Positions 37,225 to 46,394 of a stretch of DNA of 64,000 bases are shown here, in pieces; within the stretch, counting starts at the first letter, position 1, and the number at the start of each line of letters is the position of its first letter. The notes beneath the pieces were generated by a model. That model saw only the letters and a list, made by a program, of their open reading frames with translations. It did not search any database and was not told where the DNA came from. The translations under genes were made by a program, and so were the position numbers. Location: positions 530,586 through 594,585 of the forward strand of contig NZ_JAUOZU010000001.1 in assembly GCF_030551875.1 (NCBI RefSeq), given 5' to 3'. The stretch is from Fluviirhizobium alvei. Lineage in GTDB: Bacteria; Pseudomonadota; Alphaproteobacteria; Rhizobiales; Rhizobiaceae.

Positions 37225-37902
37225 CTAGTTGAAACGAGCCGCGAAACTCAAAATATGCCGCGCGCAGTCCGGGGCGTTCGCCTGCAACAAAAAGTGGGGG
37301 CCTTCAATCGCGATTATCGCGCCGGGGGCGCGGTCAAAATCAAGCGACATTCGTGATGGCACCAACCGATCGTTTGTCGCCAGGAGATAAATGAAAGGAA
37401 CATCCAGTTGGTGCAGTTTCTCGAGGGTATCGACCTTCAGAACTTCCCTCAGCCGTCGCGCAATTGTCGCGGCCGGGACGAAGGTCATTGCCTGTCGGAA
37501 CGTCGCTGTGAATTCCTTTCCGGACCATCTTCCCATCAGAAACGGCTGCGCCAACCACGTCAACGCCCGAGATTTGATGGGCATCCTTTCAACCGCGTAG
37601 GTCAGGAATGCAGGCAATGCCACGGGCGTTCTCGCAAACGTCGCAACAAATACCAATCCTTTCAAGCCGATTGGTTTTCTCGAGGCCAGCATGATTGCGA
37701 GTGGGCCGGAAAAGGACTCCGCAACGATGAGGAAGTCATCCTCGGGCAGAGTGTTTTCGACCCACGGCAGCAGGTCTTCATATCGGCTCAGGTCGGCCGG
37801 ATAACGTACGATCGAGACCATATGTGCCGGGGAGAGCAGTTCTCCTGCCTCTGACAAGAGTTTGCCGGTTCCATCCAGTCCTGGCAGGATAACAATGTTC
37901 AT
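37225..37902 (-). CDS. Alpha/beta-hydrolase
   Basis: A 225-residue compact alpha/beta hydrolase. MNIVILPGLDGTGKLLSEAG has the oxyanion-side turn, DFLIVAESFSGPLAIMLASR contains the nucleophile Ser in an unusual AESFSG elbow (Gly replaced by Ala at the first position), FIYLLATNDRLVPSRMSL supplies the acid, and IAIEGPHFLLQANA the catalytic His. ATG 37902 is preferred because it starts the first strand; an upstream ATG at 37941 adds 13 residues. The substrate is unknown; esterase-like. Confidence 0.8.
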   Translation of the reverse strand: MNIVILPGLDGTGKLLSEAGELLSPAHMVSIVRYPADLSRYEDLLPWVENTLPEDDFLIVAESFSGPLAIMLASRKPIGLKGLVFVATFARTPVALPAFLTYAVERMPIKSRALTWLAQPFLMGRWSGKEFTATFRQAMTFVPAATIARRLREVLKVDTLEKLHQLDVPFIYLLATNDRLVPSRMSLDFDRAPGAIIAIEGPHFLLQANAPDCARHILSFAARFN

Positions 37903-38074
37903 TGCGGCTGAGGACCCCGGATCACTCCCTATGGCCAGCATCTACCATAAGATCAACCTGATCCCTATACCGGACGAAACAGCGACTTCTTGTCGCCGTA
38001 CACCAATCACATCCGGCAAAGCGCATGCACAGTGCTGCGCCATCGCGCCGCGATAGCCGTGCGCACCACCCCAC

Positions 38075-39961
38075 TCAAAACACGAAATCGCCCTTGTCGA
38101 GATCGGTGAGCTTGACGCCTGAAAGCGTGATCGTATCGCCATTGAGGCCATTGATCACCACATCGGCGCCGGACCTGCTCATGTGGTTGGCCCTGAGATC
38201 GTTCCAGGAGGTGACCGAGTTCAAGCCGGCGAGATTGATAATGTCATGGTCAGCGCCGACGGCGTCGAAGCCGATGATCTTGTCCTTGTCATCGCCGGTC
38301 CGGAAGGTGAATGTGTCGATGCCGCCAAGGCCCTTGAGCGTGTCATTGCCGCCCATGCCGAGAAAACGGTCGGCACCTTGCGTGCCCGTCAGCGTATTGT
38401 TGGCATTGGTGCCGTTAAAGACATCGACGACATCGGTGATGTTGAAGGTGACGTAATTCTCGCTCGCGTCGGTATCGACGCTGTCATAGGCAGTGCCGCC
38501 ATCATCGACCACCTTGAAGCCGATCTTTGCCAGTCCGGTTCCGAACGCGTTGGCGGGCGGCGTATAGGTGAGGTTGCCGAGATCGGCGGCATCGATCATC
38601 TGGTCGGTCGTCACGGCAACGCCATTCAGCTTGAGAACGCCCTTGGTGGGCAGGCTGGAGATGATGACGCCCTTCATCGCATTGCCGTCATCGTCGGAGA
38701 AGCCGAAATAGTTGGCCGACAGTGTCTGGGGCACATCTTCCTTGATCTTCAGCGTCTTGTCGAAACCTTCCGGTGCCTCGTTGGTCAGGCCGAAGCGTCG
38801 GTGGACGATGGACGTACTCTCGGCGCCGAACTGCTGGTAGGCGCTCCAGGTGACAACCCATCCGCCATCTTCAAGGGCGGCGACATTCGGCTGAGACTTT
38901 TCCCCTGACGTTGTCGATGCAATCACGGTTTCATCGACGAGCACTGAACCATCTGAAGCAAAGACCTTCTGGTAGATCTCGTAGTCGCCGCCATGGTTGG
39001 AGGTCCATACCGCAACCCAGCCGCCGTTATCGAGCGCCGCGATCGATGTCTCGCTTTGCTGGCCACCGGTACTCGTGCTGATAAGCTGGTCCGTCTCGAA
39101 CAAGGCTACGCCATCGGCATCAAAGACCTGCTGGTAGACGCCAAAGTCCGAATCCGCGGAGCCGGGCCCGTGCCACGAAACAACATAGCCGCCGCCTTTC
39201 AGGCCCGTGACATCGGAATTGCTCTGGACGCCGGTCGTGTAGACATTGACCTGCAAGTCGTCGGTAACCGCGTCGCCGTTTGCCTCAAAAACCCTTTGGC
39301 GAACCTCATAATGATCGTCGCTGCCCGGACCGTTGTAGTAAGAGTCCCACGTCACCACGAATCTGCCGCTGGCGAGAACGTCGATATTGGCGTTCGACGG
39401 CGAGATCGTCCTATCCTCGTTGGCAAGAAATTCGTTCGTGCTGCCGGCAAGCGTTATGGCGTCGCCATTCGCATCGAAGCCGCGCACAGCCAGCGCATAG
39501 CCTCCGCTCGGGCCAGCGCCCCAGCTGGTATAGGCTGCGAGCCAGCCGCCATTGGACGTGCCCACCATGGCCGGATAGTCCTGCGCGCTGGCGGTGGTGC
39601 TGTTGACCACGCTGCTGCTGCCGGTCACCGTTCCCTCGCTATCGAGCGATATCTGGTTGACGCCATAGTGATCGCCGTCACCGAGCCAGGTGGACCAACC
39701 GAGCTGGTATCCGCCACCGGAAACGGCGGCAATGGTGATCGGAAGACCAAAGGCATTGCCGCCAGCCGTCACAACCGCAACACCTTCACTATCCCCATAG
39801 GCGACACCGTTCTCGTCGTAGGCGCGGGTGTAGATTGTCCTACTCGAATGACTCCAGGCAAGCGCATAACCGCCATCGGCTAGCCCGATGACCTTTGGGC
39901 TTGAATTGTAGGATGTGTAGAGAGAGTTGTCATGAATTTCGTTGCCGACATAGAGCGTCAT
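38075..39961 (-). CDS. Repeat / cadherin-like / RTX protein, copy 1 of a tandem pair
   Basis: A 628-residue probable secreted protein. Residues about 1-415 are beta repeats of about 55 residues with the core GGY/W-x-V-x-W (GGGYVVSWHGPG, NGGWVAVWTSNHGG, DGGWVVTWSAYQ), then a cadherin-like module (KTLKIKEDVPQTLSANYFGF...TPPANAFGTGLAKIGFKVVD) and a single RTX block (NTLTGTQGADRFLGMGGND, TLKGLGGIDTFTFRTGDDKD). It ends ...LTDLDKGDFVF. The ATG at 39961 follows GGGAGGGG. The C-terminal third is nearly identical to that of the next gene, while the repeat region has diverged. Confidence 0.85.
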   Translation of the reverse strand: MTLYVGNEIHDNSLYTSYNSSPKVIGLADGGYALAWSHSSRTIYTRAYDENGVAYGDSEGVAVVTAGGNAFGLPITIAAVSGGGYQLGWSTWLGDGDHYGVNQISLDSEGTVTGSSSVVNSTTASAQDYPAMVGTSNGGWLAAYTSWGAGPSGGYALAVRGFDANGDAITLAGSTNEFLANEDRTISPSNANIDVLASGRFVVTWDSYYNGPGSDDHYEVRQRVFEANGDAVTDDLQVNVYTTGVQSNSDVTGLKGGGYVVSWHGPGSADSDFGVYQQVFDADGVALFETDQLISTSTGGQQSETSIAALDNGGWVAVWTSNHGGDYEIYQKVFASDGSVLVDETVIASTTSGEKSQPNVAALEDGGWVVTWSAYQQFGAESTSIVHRRFGLTNEAPEGFDKTLKIKEDVPQTLSANYFGFSDDDGNAMKGVIISSLPTKGVLKLNGVAVTTDQMIDAADLGNLTYTPPANAFGTGLAKIGFKVVDDGGTAYDSVDTDASENYVTFNITDVVDVFNGTNANNTLTGTQGADRFLGMGGNDTLKGLGGIDTFTFRTGDDKDKIIGFDAVGADHDIINLAGLNSVTSWNDLRANHMSRSGADVVINGLNGDTITLSGVKLTDLDKGDFVF

Positions 39962-40040
39962 CTGCCCCTCCCAATCCGTGTTCAACCACGCGATTGTTCG
40001 GGACGATCCATGAAATGGACGCCAAACTGACCGCAAGAAT

Positions 40041-40069
40041 TAGGTAAATACAATATTAAAAGATGTCAA
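40041..40069 (-). promoter_or_regulatory. Candidate promoter of RTX copy 1
   Basis: On the minus strand TTGACA (40064-40069) is followed after 17 bases by TACCTA (40041-40046). The same arrangement recurs before copy 2. The -35 box is good, the -10 box poor; conservation between the two copies is the main support. Confidence 0.35.
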
Positions 40070-40123
40070 ATGTAGCCAAGTGCAAATATTTCCCGAGACC
40101 GGACAAATCACGTGATTTTCCGT

Positions 40124-40248
40124 CAAGAGCAGTTGTAATTTTATATTTGGCTCAATTTCTCGGAAGCGCGATCCAGATGCCGGAAAGAATGATGAGGGCA
40201 AGTGCCAGAAGCACGGCCCAGCCCGCCATTCCCTTCGGCAGAATATCG
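40124..40248 (-). pseudogene. Relic of the EamA transporter gene 3' end
   Basis: The bases from CAAGAGCAGTTGTAA to the GAT at 40191-40193 match 42474-42543 (end and downstream flank of the intact EamA gene), and the rest (GGGCAAGTGCCAG...GGCAGAATATCG) matches about 42716-42763. The 170 bases between are missing, with a GAT triplet at both junction points. The remnant lies exactly where the 3' end of EamA would lie if the RTX gene and its flank had been duplicated. It encodes nothing. Confidence 0.85.
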
Positions 40249-40422
40249 TTCAATCCCGCTACCCTATGGCATTCTTGATTGTGAAATTTGCAAAATTCAC
40301 CGTCAAGACAGAAGGACTTGGATCATGACCGCTCCTGGCACAAAGCGGCTTCGTTGCGAAAGACGCATGCAATCTGCCGGGGATGGGCGAGCCAACGCGA
40401 TAACGCTAATGCCCACCCCAAC

Positions 40423-42312
40423 TCAAAGCACGAAATCGCCCTTGTCGAGATCGGTGAGCTTGACGCCTGAAAGCGTGATCGTATCGCCATTGAGGCCATT
40501 GATCACCACATCGGCGCCGGACCTGGTCATGTGGTTGTTCTTGAGGTCGTTCCAGGAGGTGACCGAGTTCAAGCCGGCGAGATTGATGATGTCATGGTCA
40601 GAGCCGACGGCGTCGAAGCCGATGATCCTGTCCTTGTCATCACCGGTCCGGAAGGTGAATGTGTCGATGCCGCCAAGGCCCTTGAGCGTGTCATTGCCGC
40701 CCATGCCGAGAAAACGGTCGGCACCTTGCGTGCCCGTCAGCGTATTGTTGCCATTGGTGCCGTTAAAGACATCGACGACATCGGTGATGTTGAAGGTGAC
40801 GAAATTCTCGCTCGCATCGGTATCGACGCTGTCATAGGCAGTGCCGCCATCATCGACCACCTTGAAGCCGATCTTTGCCAGTCCGGTTCCGAACGCGTTG
40901 GCGGGCGGCGTATAGGTGAGGTTGCCGAGATCGGCGGCATCGATCATCTGGTCGGTCGTCACGGCAACGCCATTGAGCTTGAGGACGCCCTTGGTGGGCA
41001 GGCTGGAGATGATGACGCCCTTCATCGCATTGCCGTCATCGTCGGAGAAGCCGAAATAGTTGGCCGAGAGGGTCTGGGTCACATCTTCCTTGATCTTCAG
41101 TGTCTTGTCGAAACCGGAGGGGGCTTCATAGGTGAAACCATACTGGCGGTGAAAGATTGAGTTGGTTTCTCCCTCGACCTGTCCTTCGCCGCGCCAGGTC
41201 ACGACCCAGCCGCCATCTTCGAGTGCAGCCACTGCGGCCTCGCGTTGTGTGCCAGTTGTGGAACTGACGAGCATTTCGTCTTCCAAAACTGTGCCATCGG
41301 CCGCGAAGACCTTCTGGAAAATGTCATAGGTTCCGTTGTGATTGGATTTCCAGACAACCACCCAGCCGCCATCGTTCAGCGCTGCCACCGAGGCTTCCCA
41401 TTGCTCGCCCGTCACCGTCGAATTGACCAGAAGGTCGTGATCGAACAGCGCGGTGCCAGCGGCATTGTAGATTTGCTGGTAGACACCAGCACCCGAGCCA
41501 TCCTGCCCGCCTTCGGACTGCCAGGTCACCACATAACCGCCACCGGAAAGGGCTGCGACATCCGAACCTGCCTGCCGGTTTTCGGTAGTGACATTGACGC
41601 GGAGTTCGTCGGTCAGCGGTGTTCCGTCGTCATTGTAGACGCGCTGGCAGACGGCATTGAGTTCACCCGGCCGCTGATCGTTGTATACCGCAGCCGTGGT
41701 CCATGTGACGACCCAGCCACCAGATTCGAGCACCGCAATATGCGCGTCGGACTCCCCGCCAAGGCCTGTCTGGTTGACAGGTGTGTCTTCACTGCTGCCG
41801 TTGAGCGTTCTTGCATTGCCATCCGCGTCGAATGCACGCCAGGTGATAGCATAACTGCCGTTGGCGCCATATCCCCAGCAAGTGTAGGCCGCGATCCACC
41901 CGCCGCCCGAAAATCCAGCCAGATCTGCATCGGTCTGTCCACCCGGCGCGTAGGAGTTGACGACGCTCAGCGAACCGGACAAATCTCCCTCGTCGGTCAA
42001 CGACTGCTGGCGGACACCGTAATATTGGCCATCGCCACCCAGCGATGTCCAGGCCAGCTGGTAGCCGCCGTTCGACAGCGCCGTCACGCCACTGAGCATC
42101 TCATAGTAGTTGCCACCGTTGGTGACAACGATCGTCTCGTCTGTGCTGTTCGCTGTTCCGTCGGCGGCGAATGTGCGGGTGTAAATGGTTGAGTCATTTA
42201 CGTTCCAGGTAAGCGCAAACCCGCCGCCCTTGAGCCCGACTACCAATGGGGTGAAATTCGTGAAAGTGCTGACAGTATTGTCTTGAGTTTCATTGCCGAC
42301 GTAGAGCGCCAT
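40423..42312 (-). CDS. Repeat / cadherin-like / RTX protein, copy 2 of a tandem pair
   Basis: A 629-residue paralogue of the preceding gene. N-terminal MALYVGNETQDNTVSTF, about seven 55-residue beta repeats (GGGYVVTWQSEGGQDGSG, DGGWVVVWKSNHNG, DGGWVVTWRGEGQ), a cadherin-like module (KTLKIKEDVTQTLSANYFGF) and RTX motifs (NTLTGTQGADRFLGMGGND). Ends ...LTDLDKGDFVL. GGGAGGGG precedes the ATG at 42312. The last 200 residues differ from copy 1 at only a few positions, which implies recent duplication or gene conversion, whereas the first 400 have changed considerably. Probably T1SS cargo. Confidence 0.86.
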   Translation of the reverse strand: MALYVGNETQDNTVSTFTNFTPLVVGLKGGGFALTWNVNDSTIYTRTFAADGTANSTDETIVVTNGGNYYEMLSGVTALSNGGYQLAWTSLGGDGQYYGVRQQSLTDEGDLSGSLSVVNSYAPGGQTDADLAGFSGGGWIAAYTCWGYGANGSYAITWRAFDADGNARTLNGSSEDTPVNQTGLGGESDAHIAVLESGGWVVTWTTAAVYNDQRPGELNAVCQRVYNDDGTPLTDELRVNVTTENRQAGSDVAALSGGGYVVTWQSEGGQDGSGAGVYQQIYNAAGTALFDHDLLVNSTVTGEQWEASVAALNDGGWVVVWKSNHNGTYDIFQKVFAADGTVLEDEMLVSSTTGTQREAAVAALEDGGWVVTWRGEGQVEGETNSIFHRQYGFTYEAPSGFDKTLKIKEDVTQTLSANYFGFSDDDGNAMKGVIISSLPTKGVLKLNGVAVTTDQMIDAADLGNLTYTPPANAFGTGLAKIGFKVVDDGGTAYDSVDTDASENFVTFNITDVVDVFNGTNGNNTLTGTQGADRFLGMGGNDTLKGLGGIDTFTFRTGDDKDRIIGFDAVGSDHDIINLAGLNSVTSWNDLKNNHMTRSGADVVINGLNGDTITLSGVKLTDLDKGDFVL

Positions 42313-42391
42313 CTGCCCCTCCCAATCCGTGTTCAACCACGCGATTGTTCGGGGCGTTCCATGAAATGGGCGCCAAACTGACCGCTTTATT

Positions 42392-42420
42392 TTGGTAAAT
42401 ACATTATTAACATAAGTCAA
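42392..42420 (-). promoter_or_regulatory. Candidate promoter of RTX copy 2
   Basis: TTGACT (42415-42420) and TACCAA (42392-42397) on the minus strand, spaced 17 bases, in the same place as the copy-1 boxes. The following 80 bases of leader are also almost identical in the two copies. Confidence 0.35.
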
Positions 42421-42501
42421 ACCAAGAGGACGCAAATATTGCCGGAGACCGGGCGATTTGCGCGACTTACTGCCAAGAGCAGTTGTAACTTTATATTTGG
42501 C

Positions 42502-43416
42502 TCAATTTCTTGGACGTGCAATCCAGATGCCGGAAAGAATGATCACGCCGCCGATCGCCTGCAGGAGTGAGATCGGTTCGTCGAGCAGGATCCAGGCGAG
42601 AATGGCAGCTCCCACCGCTTCGAGGAAGATGACGAGCGAGGAGAAGGTTGCCGGAAGCCGGCCGAGCGCCACCGAAAGAAGACCCTGGCCGCCGGCATGG
42701 CTGATAAGGGCAAGTGCCAGGAGCACGGCCCAGCCCGCCATTCCCTTCGGCAGGATATCGCCTTCCACCACAAGAGCGGCGGCTCCCAGAATGAGGATGG
42801 TGATGACGCTCATCTCGAAGGTCACGCGCGCAGCCCCCGTGTCGCGGCGAGCAGCCCCCACGGCGAGGAAATAGAGGCCGAAGAAGATACCGGTGCCAAT
42901 GCCGAGCGCATCGCCAAGCGCCTGGGCCGGGTTGATCGACAGGCTCTGCGAGACGAGCGCGCCGCCGCCGATAAGGCAGAGGGCCAGACCGATCATGGTT
43001 GGACGGTTCACCCCGTGCCGAAACAGCAGCCAGCCGAAAATCACCACCCAGAGCGGCGCCATGGTGGCGAAGAAGGTGGCATTGGCAATTGTCGTCTTCA
43101 TGATCGACAGATGCCAGAGCAAGAGATCGCCCGCGAAAGAAAGGCCCGAGAGGATGATCGGCAGTGACCAGCTCTTGCCCTTCGCCTTGCCGGGCTGGCT
43201 TTCCTCTGCCCGCATCCAGAGATAGAGAACCGGCATCGCCAGCGCCACGCGCCAGAAGGCGCTCGCCAAAGGTCCCACATCGGCAAACCGCACCAGGATC
43301 GGCGAAATGCTCATGGCCGCCGCCGCCCCCAGCATGGCGATGATGCCGAGCGTCATATCGGAAGCGGGCCGCGCGGATTGGGCTGCGGCCATCTTGTCTT
43401 GCGAAGGAGCGGTCAT
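42502..43416 (-). CDS. EamA/DMT-superfamily transporter
   Basis: A 304-residue inner-membrane protein with ten predicted helices in two EamA halves: first half LGIIAMLGAAAAMSISPILV to GLALCLIGGGALVSQSLS, second half ALGIGTGIFFGLYFLAVGAA to LQAIGGVIILSGIWIARPRN. The signature FLEAVGAAILAWILLDEPIS closes the second half, as is typical. Likely an exporter of metabolites or amino acids; substrate unknown. Its 3' end has been partly copied downstream of RTX copy 2. Confidence 0.9.
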   Translation of the reverse strand: MTAPSQDKMAAAQSARPASDMTLGIIAMLGAAAAMSISPILVRFADVGPLASAFWRVALAMPVLYLWMRAEESQPGKAKGKSWSLPIILSGLSFAGDLLLWHLSIMKTTIANATFFATMAPLWVVIFGWLLFRHGVNRPTMIGLALCLIGGGALVSQSLSINPAQALGDALGIGTGIFFGLYFLAVGAARRDTGAARVTFEMSVITILILGAAALVVEGDILPKGMAGWAVLLALALISHAGGQGLLSVALGRLPATFSSLVIFLEAVGAAILAWILLDEPISLLQAIGGVIILSGIWIARPRN

Positions 43417-43519
43417 GGGAAGGGCGTCGTCTCTCAGCCGGGCGGCTTGGTTGGAAATGACGACGCATTACGCTGCGGGTCGGCACTAGGCAAGCGGGTG
43501 CCGGCGGAAATTCGCGTCC

Positions 43520-43936
43520 TCAGTGGGTCAGCGTCTTGCCGGCTCCGAACGTCTCGAACACCGAGACGAAGGATTGCGCGAAACTCTGCAAATGTTCCGG
43601 CTGCTCCTCGAAACGCGTAAGCGCTGTTTCGAGCCCGTCATCGCCCAGCGTCGCAAAGAGGATCAGCGGTTCGTGGCTGTTGGCGAGGGAAAACCGCATG
43701 GCGGCAATGCGACCCTTGGCGCCGGGTTTGCCATGTGGAAGTTCAAACAGAAATTCACCGCGCGCAGGGCGAATGGCAGCCTTGACGGCTTCAACGAAGA
43801 TCGGATGGGTTTCGAGGCTCAGATCGAGCGCCAGCGCCAGTTCCGCAACATCCAGCACGTTCTCTGCGCCGGATTGGGCGGCGACCTTGGGTGTTGCCTC
43901 GGTTGGTGCCTTGGCGACGGCTTTGTCGATTTGCAT
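43520..43936 (-). CDS. Hypothetical protein
   Basis: A 138-residue acidic protein (MQIDKAVAKAPTEATPKVAA...). The second half reads as alternating strands and helices: AIRPARGEFLFELPHGKPGA, RIAAMRFSLANSHEPLILFA and TALTRFEEQPEHLQSFAQSF. No family recognised. The ATG at 43936 has GGAG about 10 bases upstream; an ATG at 43996 is possible. It is divergent from the glycosyltransferase gene over about 160 bp. Confidence 0.6.
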   Translation of the reverse strand: MQIDKAVAKAPTEATPKVAAQSGAENVLDVAELALALDLSLETHPIFVEAVKAAIRPARGEFLFELPHGKPGAKGRIAAMRFSLANSHEPLILFATLGDDGLETALTRFEEQPEHLQSFAQSFVSVFETFGAGKTLTH

Positions 43937-44097
43937 TCTCAACACTCCATTGAGATCCTGATCTGATCGCCCCACCCATCCGTCAAAGTCCTGCATAAGC
44001 TGGGCGATTTTGAGGCGAGGGGAGCAACCGCGTTGACAAGGCCACCGGTTCCATGTTGCCTCCCGCCAATTAGGACAGGCATTGCGAGGCGAAGACG

Positions 44098-46377
44098 ATG
44101 GCAGGGAACGGCAGGGGAAACGGCGGCAAGTTCATTCCCCAGAGCAAGGGGTCCCAGAACAGGGACATGCGGCCAGCGCCGGGTCCCGATCTTCGCGCGC
44201 TGCTCGAAAAAGCCGGCCAGATGCTCTCTCAGGGCCGAGGCGCCGAGGCGCTGCCGATTGCCGAAGAAGCCGCCCGGCTGGGCCGCACCAGCCCGGAAGC
44301 GGCCCACTTGCTCGGGGTCTGCCATCTGCAGGTCGGAAATATCGCCAAGGGCATCGAAGCCTTCAACCGGGCCGTCATGCTGGCGCCGACCAACGGCATG
44401 ATCCTCAATCATCTCGGCGTGGCACTCTGCCAGTCCGGCCGGGCCGGCGAGGGCATATCGGCACTGGAAAAGGCCGTTCGTCTGGCACCCGGGTCCATCG
44501 AGGCGCGCAACAATCTCGCCCATGCCTATAACGAAGCCGGCCGTTTTGCCGACGCGCTGACCCTCTATGAAGCACTCGTCAGCGCCGCTCCGACCCTGCA
44601 GCCGGCCTGGCAGGGACTGGCATCGGCCTATTCCAAGACCGGACAGCCGGAGCGCGCGCTTGCGACCCTCGACGCTGCCCTCGGTTCGTTTCCCGATCAC
44701 GCGGGTTTCGTGTCCAGCCGCGGCCGGGTGCTGCTCGATCTCAACCGGATAACCGAGGCGGAAGCGGAGTTTCGCCGTGCGCTTTCGCTCGACCCGCGCC
44801 AGGCCGATGCCGCCAACAATCTCGGCACCCTGCTCGAGGAGCGTAGGCAACTTGCGGAGGCAAGAGCGCTCTTCCAGCAGGCGACCGACGCGCGCCCCGA
44901 TCATGGCGATGCCTGGTTCAATTACGGCAACAGCCTGGAAAAGTCCGGCGATCTTTTGAAAGCACGCCTGGCGTTTCGCCGTTCCGTCGCGCTGCGGCCG
45001 CAGAGTGCCCGGACGCTCGCCGCGCTGATTACATTGCGCCGGAAGCTTTGCGACTGGGCCGGCCTCGAAGCCGATCAGGCAAGGCTCGAAGCGATGATCG
45101 ACGCGCCCGATTTCCCGAAGCGCCCGAATGATGCGCCGTCGCCCTTTTCGCTCCTCAGCATGACAGTCGATCCGGCACGGCAGTTGCGGGTTGCCAGAAC
45201 CTATTCGGCCTCGATTGCGCAGAGAACGCTGAGATGGGCAAGTGCCCTTGGACCGTTCGATGCGGAGCGGCAGCCGATCGAAGGCCGCCGCCTGCGCATT
45301 GGCTATCTATCGCCGGACCTGCGCGAACATCCGATCGGGCAACTGATGGCCGGCGTCTTCGAGGCGCATGATCGCGAGCGGTTCGAGATTTCCGCATGGT
45401 CGACCGGACCCGACGATGCGAGTTCCTACCGCAGCCGCATCATCGATGCCGTCGAACGCTTTGAGGATGTGCGCACGCTCGATCTTGCCGAGACCGCCCG
45501 CCGCATGCGAGCGGCAAATCTCGACATCGTCATCGATCTCGCCGGTTACACGGCCCATGCCCGCAGCGAACTGCTGGCCGCGCGCGTTGCCCCCGTGCAG
45601 GTGAATTACCTCGGCTTCCCCGGCTCGATGGGGGCGGAATTCATGGACTGGATCATCGTTGACGATATCATCGCGCCAAAGGGCAGCGAGCCGCTGTTCT
45701 CGGAGAAGATCTATCGTCTGCCGGGCTGCTACCAGGCCAATGACGATCGCCAGACGATCGACGCCGATCCTGTGCGCCGCGCCGATTTCGGCCTGCCCGA
45801 CGACGCCTTTGTTTTCTGCTGCTTCTCGATGAACTACAAGATCGATGCAGCACTCGTCGATGCCTGGAGCGCCATTCTTGCCCGCGTTCCGGGTTCGGTT
45901 CTCTGGCTCTTCCGCACCGATGCCGCCGCCGCCGAGAACATCGCCGATGCCTTCGTTCGCAACGGCATTGCACGCGAGCGGGTGATCTTCGCCGACCGGT
46001 TGGCAAAGCCGAAGCATCTCGCCCGCCATCGGCTGGCCGATCTCTTCCTCGACAGTTTCGCCTATGGCGCCCATACGACGGCCAGCGATGCGCTCTGGGC
46101 CGGCCTTCCGGTTCTCACGCTGAAAGGCGACACATTCGCGCGGCGCGTCGGCGCCTCCATCGTCACGGCCGCAGGCCTTGCCGATATGGTGACCGACAGT
46201 ATGACGGACTATATCGATCGTGCCGTCGCGCTCGCCGGAGATCGTGAGGCCCTGTCCGCCATCCGAACCCGCCTGGTCGAGGGCCTGCCGAGCTGTGCGC
46301 TCTTCTCCACCGCTGCCATTGCGGCCAATCTCGAAGCGGCCTATGCAGGAATGGTCGCGGAGAGCCTGAATCGCTAA
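44098..46377 (+). CDS. TPR protein with O-GlcNAc-transferase-like (SPINDLY/GT41) domain
   Basis: A 759-residue protein. About eight TPR units fill residues 45-330 (AEALPIAEEAARLGRTSPEA, LGVCHLQVGNIAKGIEAFNR, NNLAHAYNEAGRFADALTLY, NNLGTLLEERRQLAEARALF), followed by a GT41 catalytic region at about 395-745: LRIGYLSPDLREHPIGQLM, PVQVNYLGFPGSMGAEFMDW, DDAFVFCCFSMNYKIDAALV, HTTASDALWAGLPVLTLKGD. GT41 enzymes O-link sugars to Ser/Thr of proteins or act as SPINDLY-like fucosyltransferases; targets in bacteria are mostly unknown (flagellin and adhesins in some). GAGGCGA precedes the ATG. Confidence 0.9.
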   Translation: MAGNGRGNGGKFIPQSKGSQNRDMRPAPGPDLRALLEKAGQMLSQGRGAEALPIAEEAARLGRTSPEAAHLLGVCHLQVGNIAKGIEAFNRAVMLAPTNGMILNHLGVALCQSGRAGEGISALEKAVRLAPGSIEARNNLAHAYNEAGRFADALTLYEALVSAAPTLQPAWQGLASAYSKTGQPERALATLDAALGSFPDHAGFVSSRGRVLLDLNRITEAEAEFRRALSLDPRQADAANNLGTLLEERRQLAEARALFQQATDARPDHGDAWFNYGNSLEKSGDLLKARLAFRRSVALRPQSARTLAALITLRRKLCDWAGLEADQARLEAMIDAPDFPKRPNDAPSPFSLLSMTVDPARQLRVARTYSASIAQRTLRWASALGPFDAERQPIEGRRLRIGYLSPDLREHPIGQLMAGVFEAHDRERFEISAWSTGPDDASSYRSRIIDAVERFEDVRTLDLAETARRMRAANLDIVIDLAGYTAHARSELLAARVAPVQVNYLGFPGSMGAEFMDWIIVDDIIAPKGSEPLFSEKIYRLPGCYQANDDRQTIDADPVRRADFGLPDDAFVFCCFSMNYKIDAALVDAWSAILARVPGSVLWLFRTDAAAAENIADAFVRNGIARERVIFADRLAKPKHLARHRLADLFLDSFAYGAHTTASDALWAGLPVLTLKGDTFARRVGASIVTAAGLADMVTDSMTDYIDRAVALAGDREALSAIRTRLVEGLPSCALFSTAAIAANLEAAYAGMVAESLNR

Positions 46378-46394
46378 GCGCCGGAGAGCATGGC

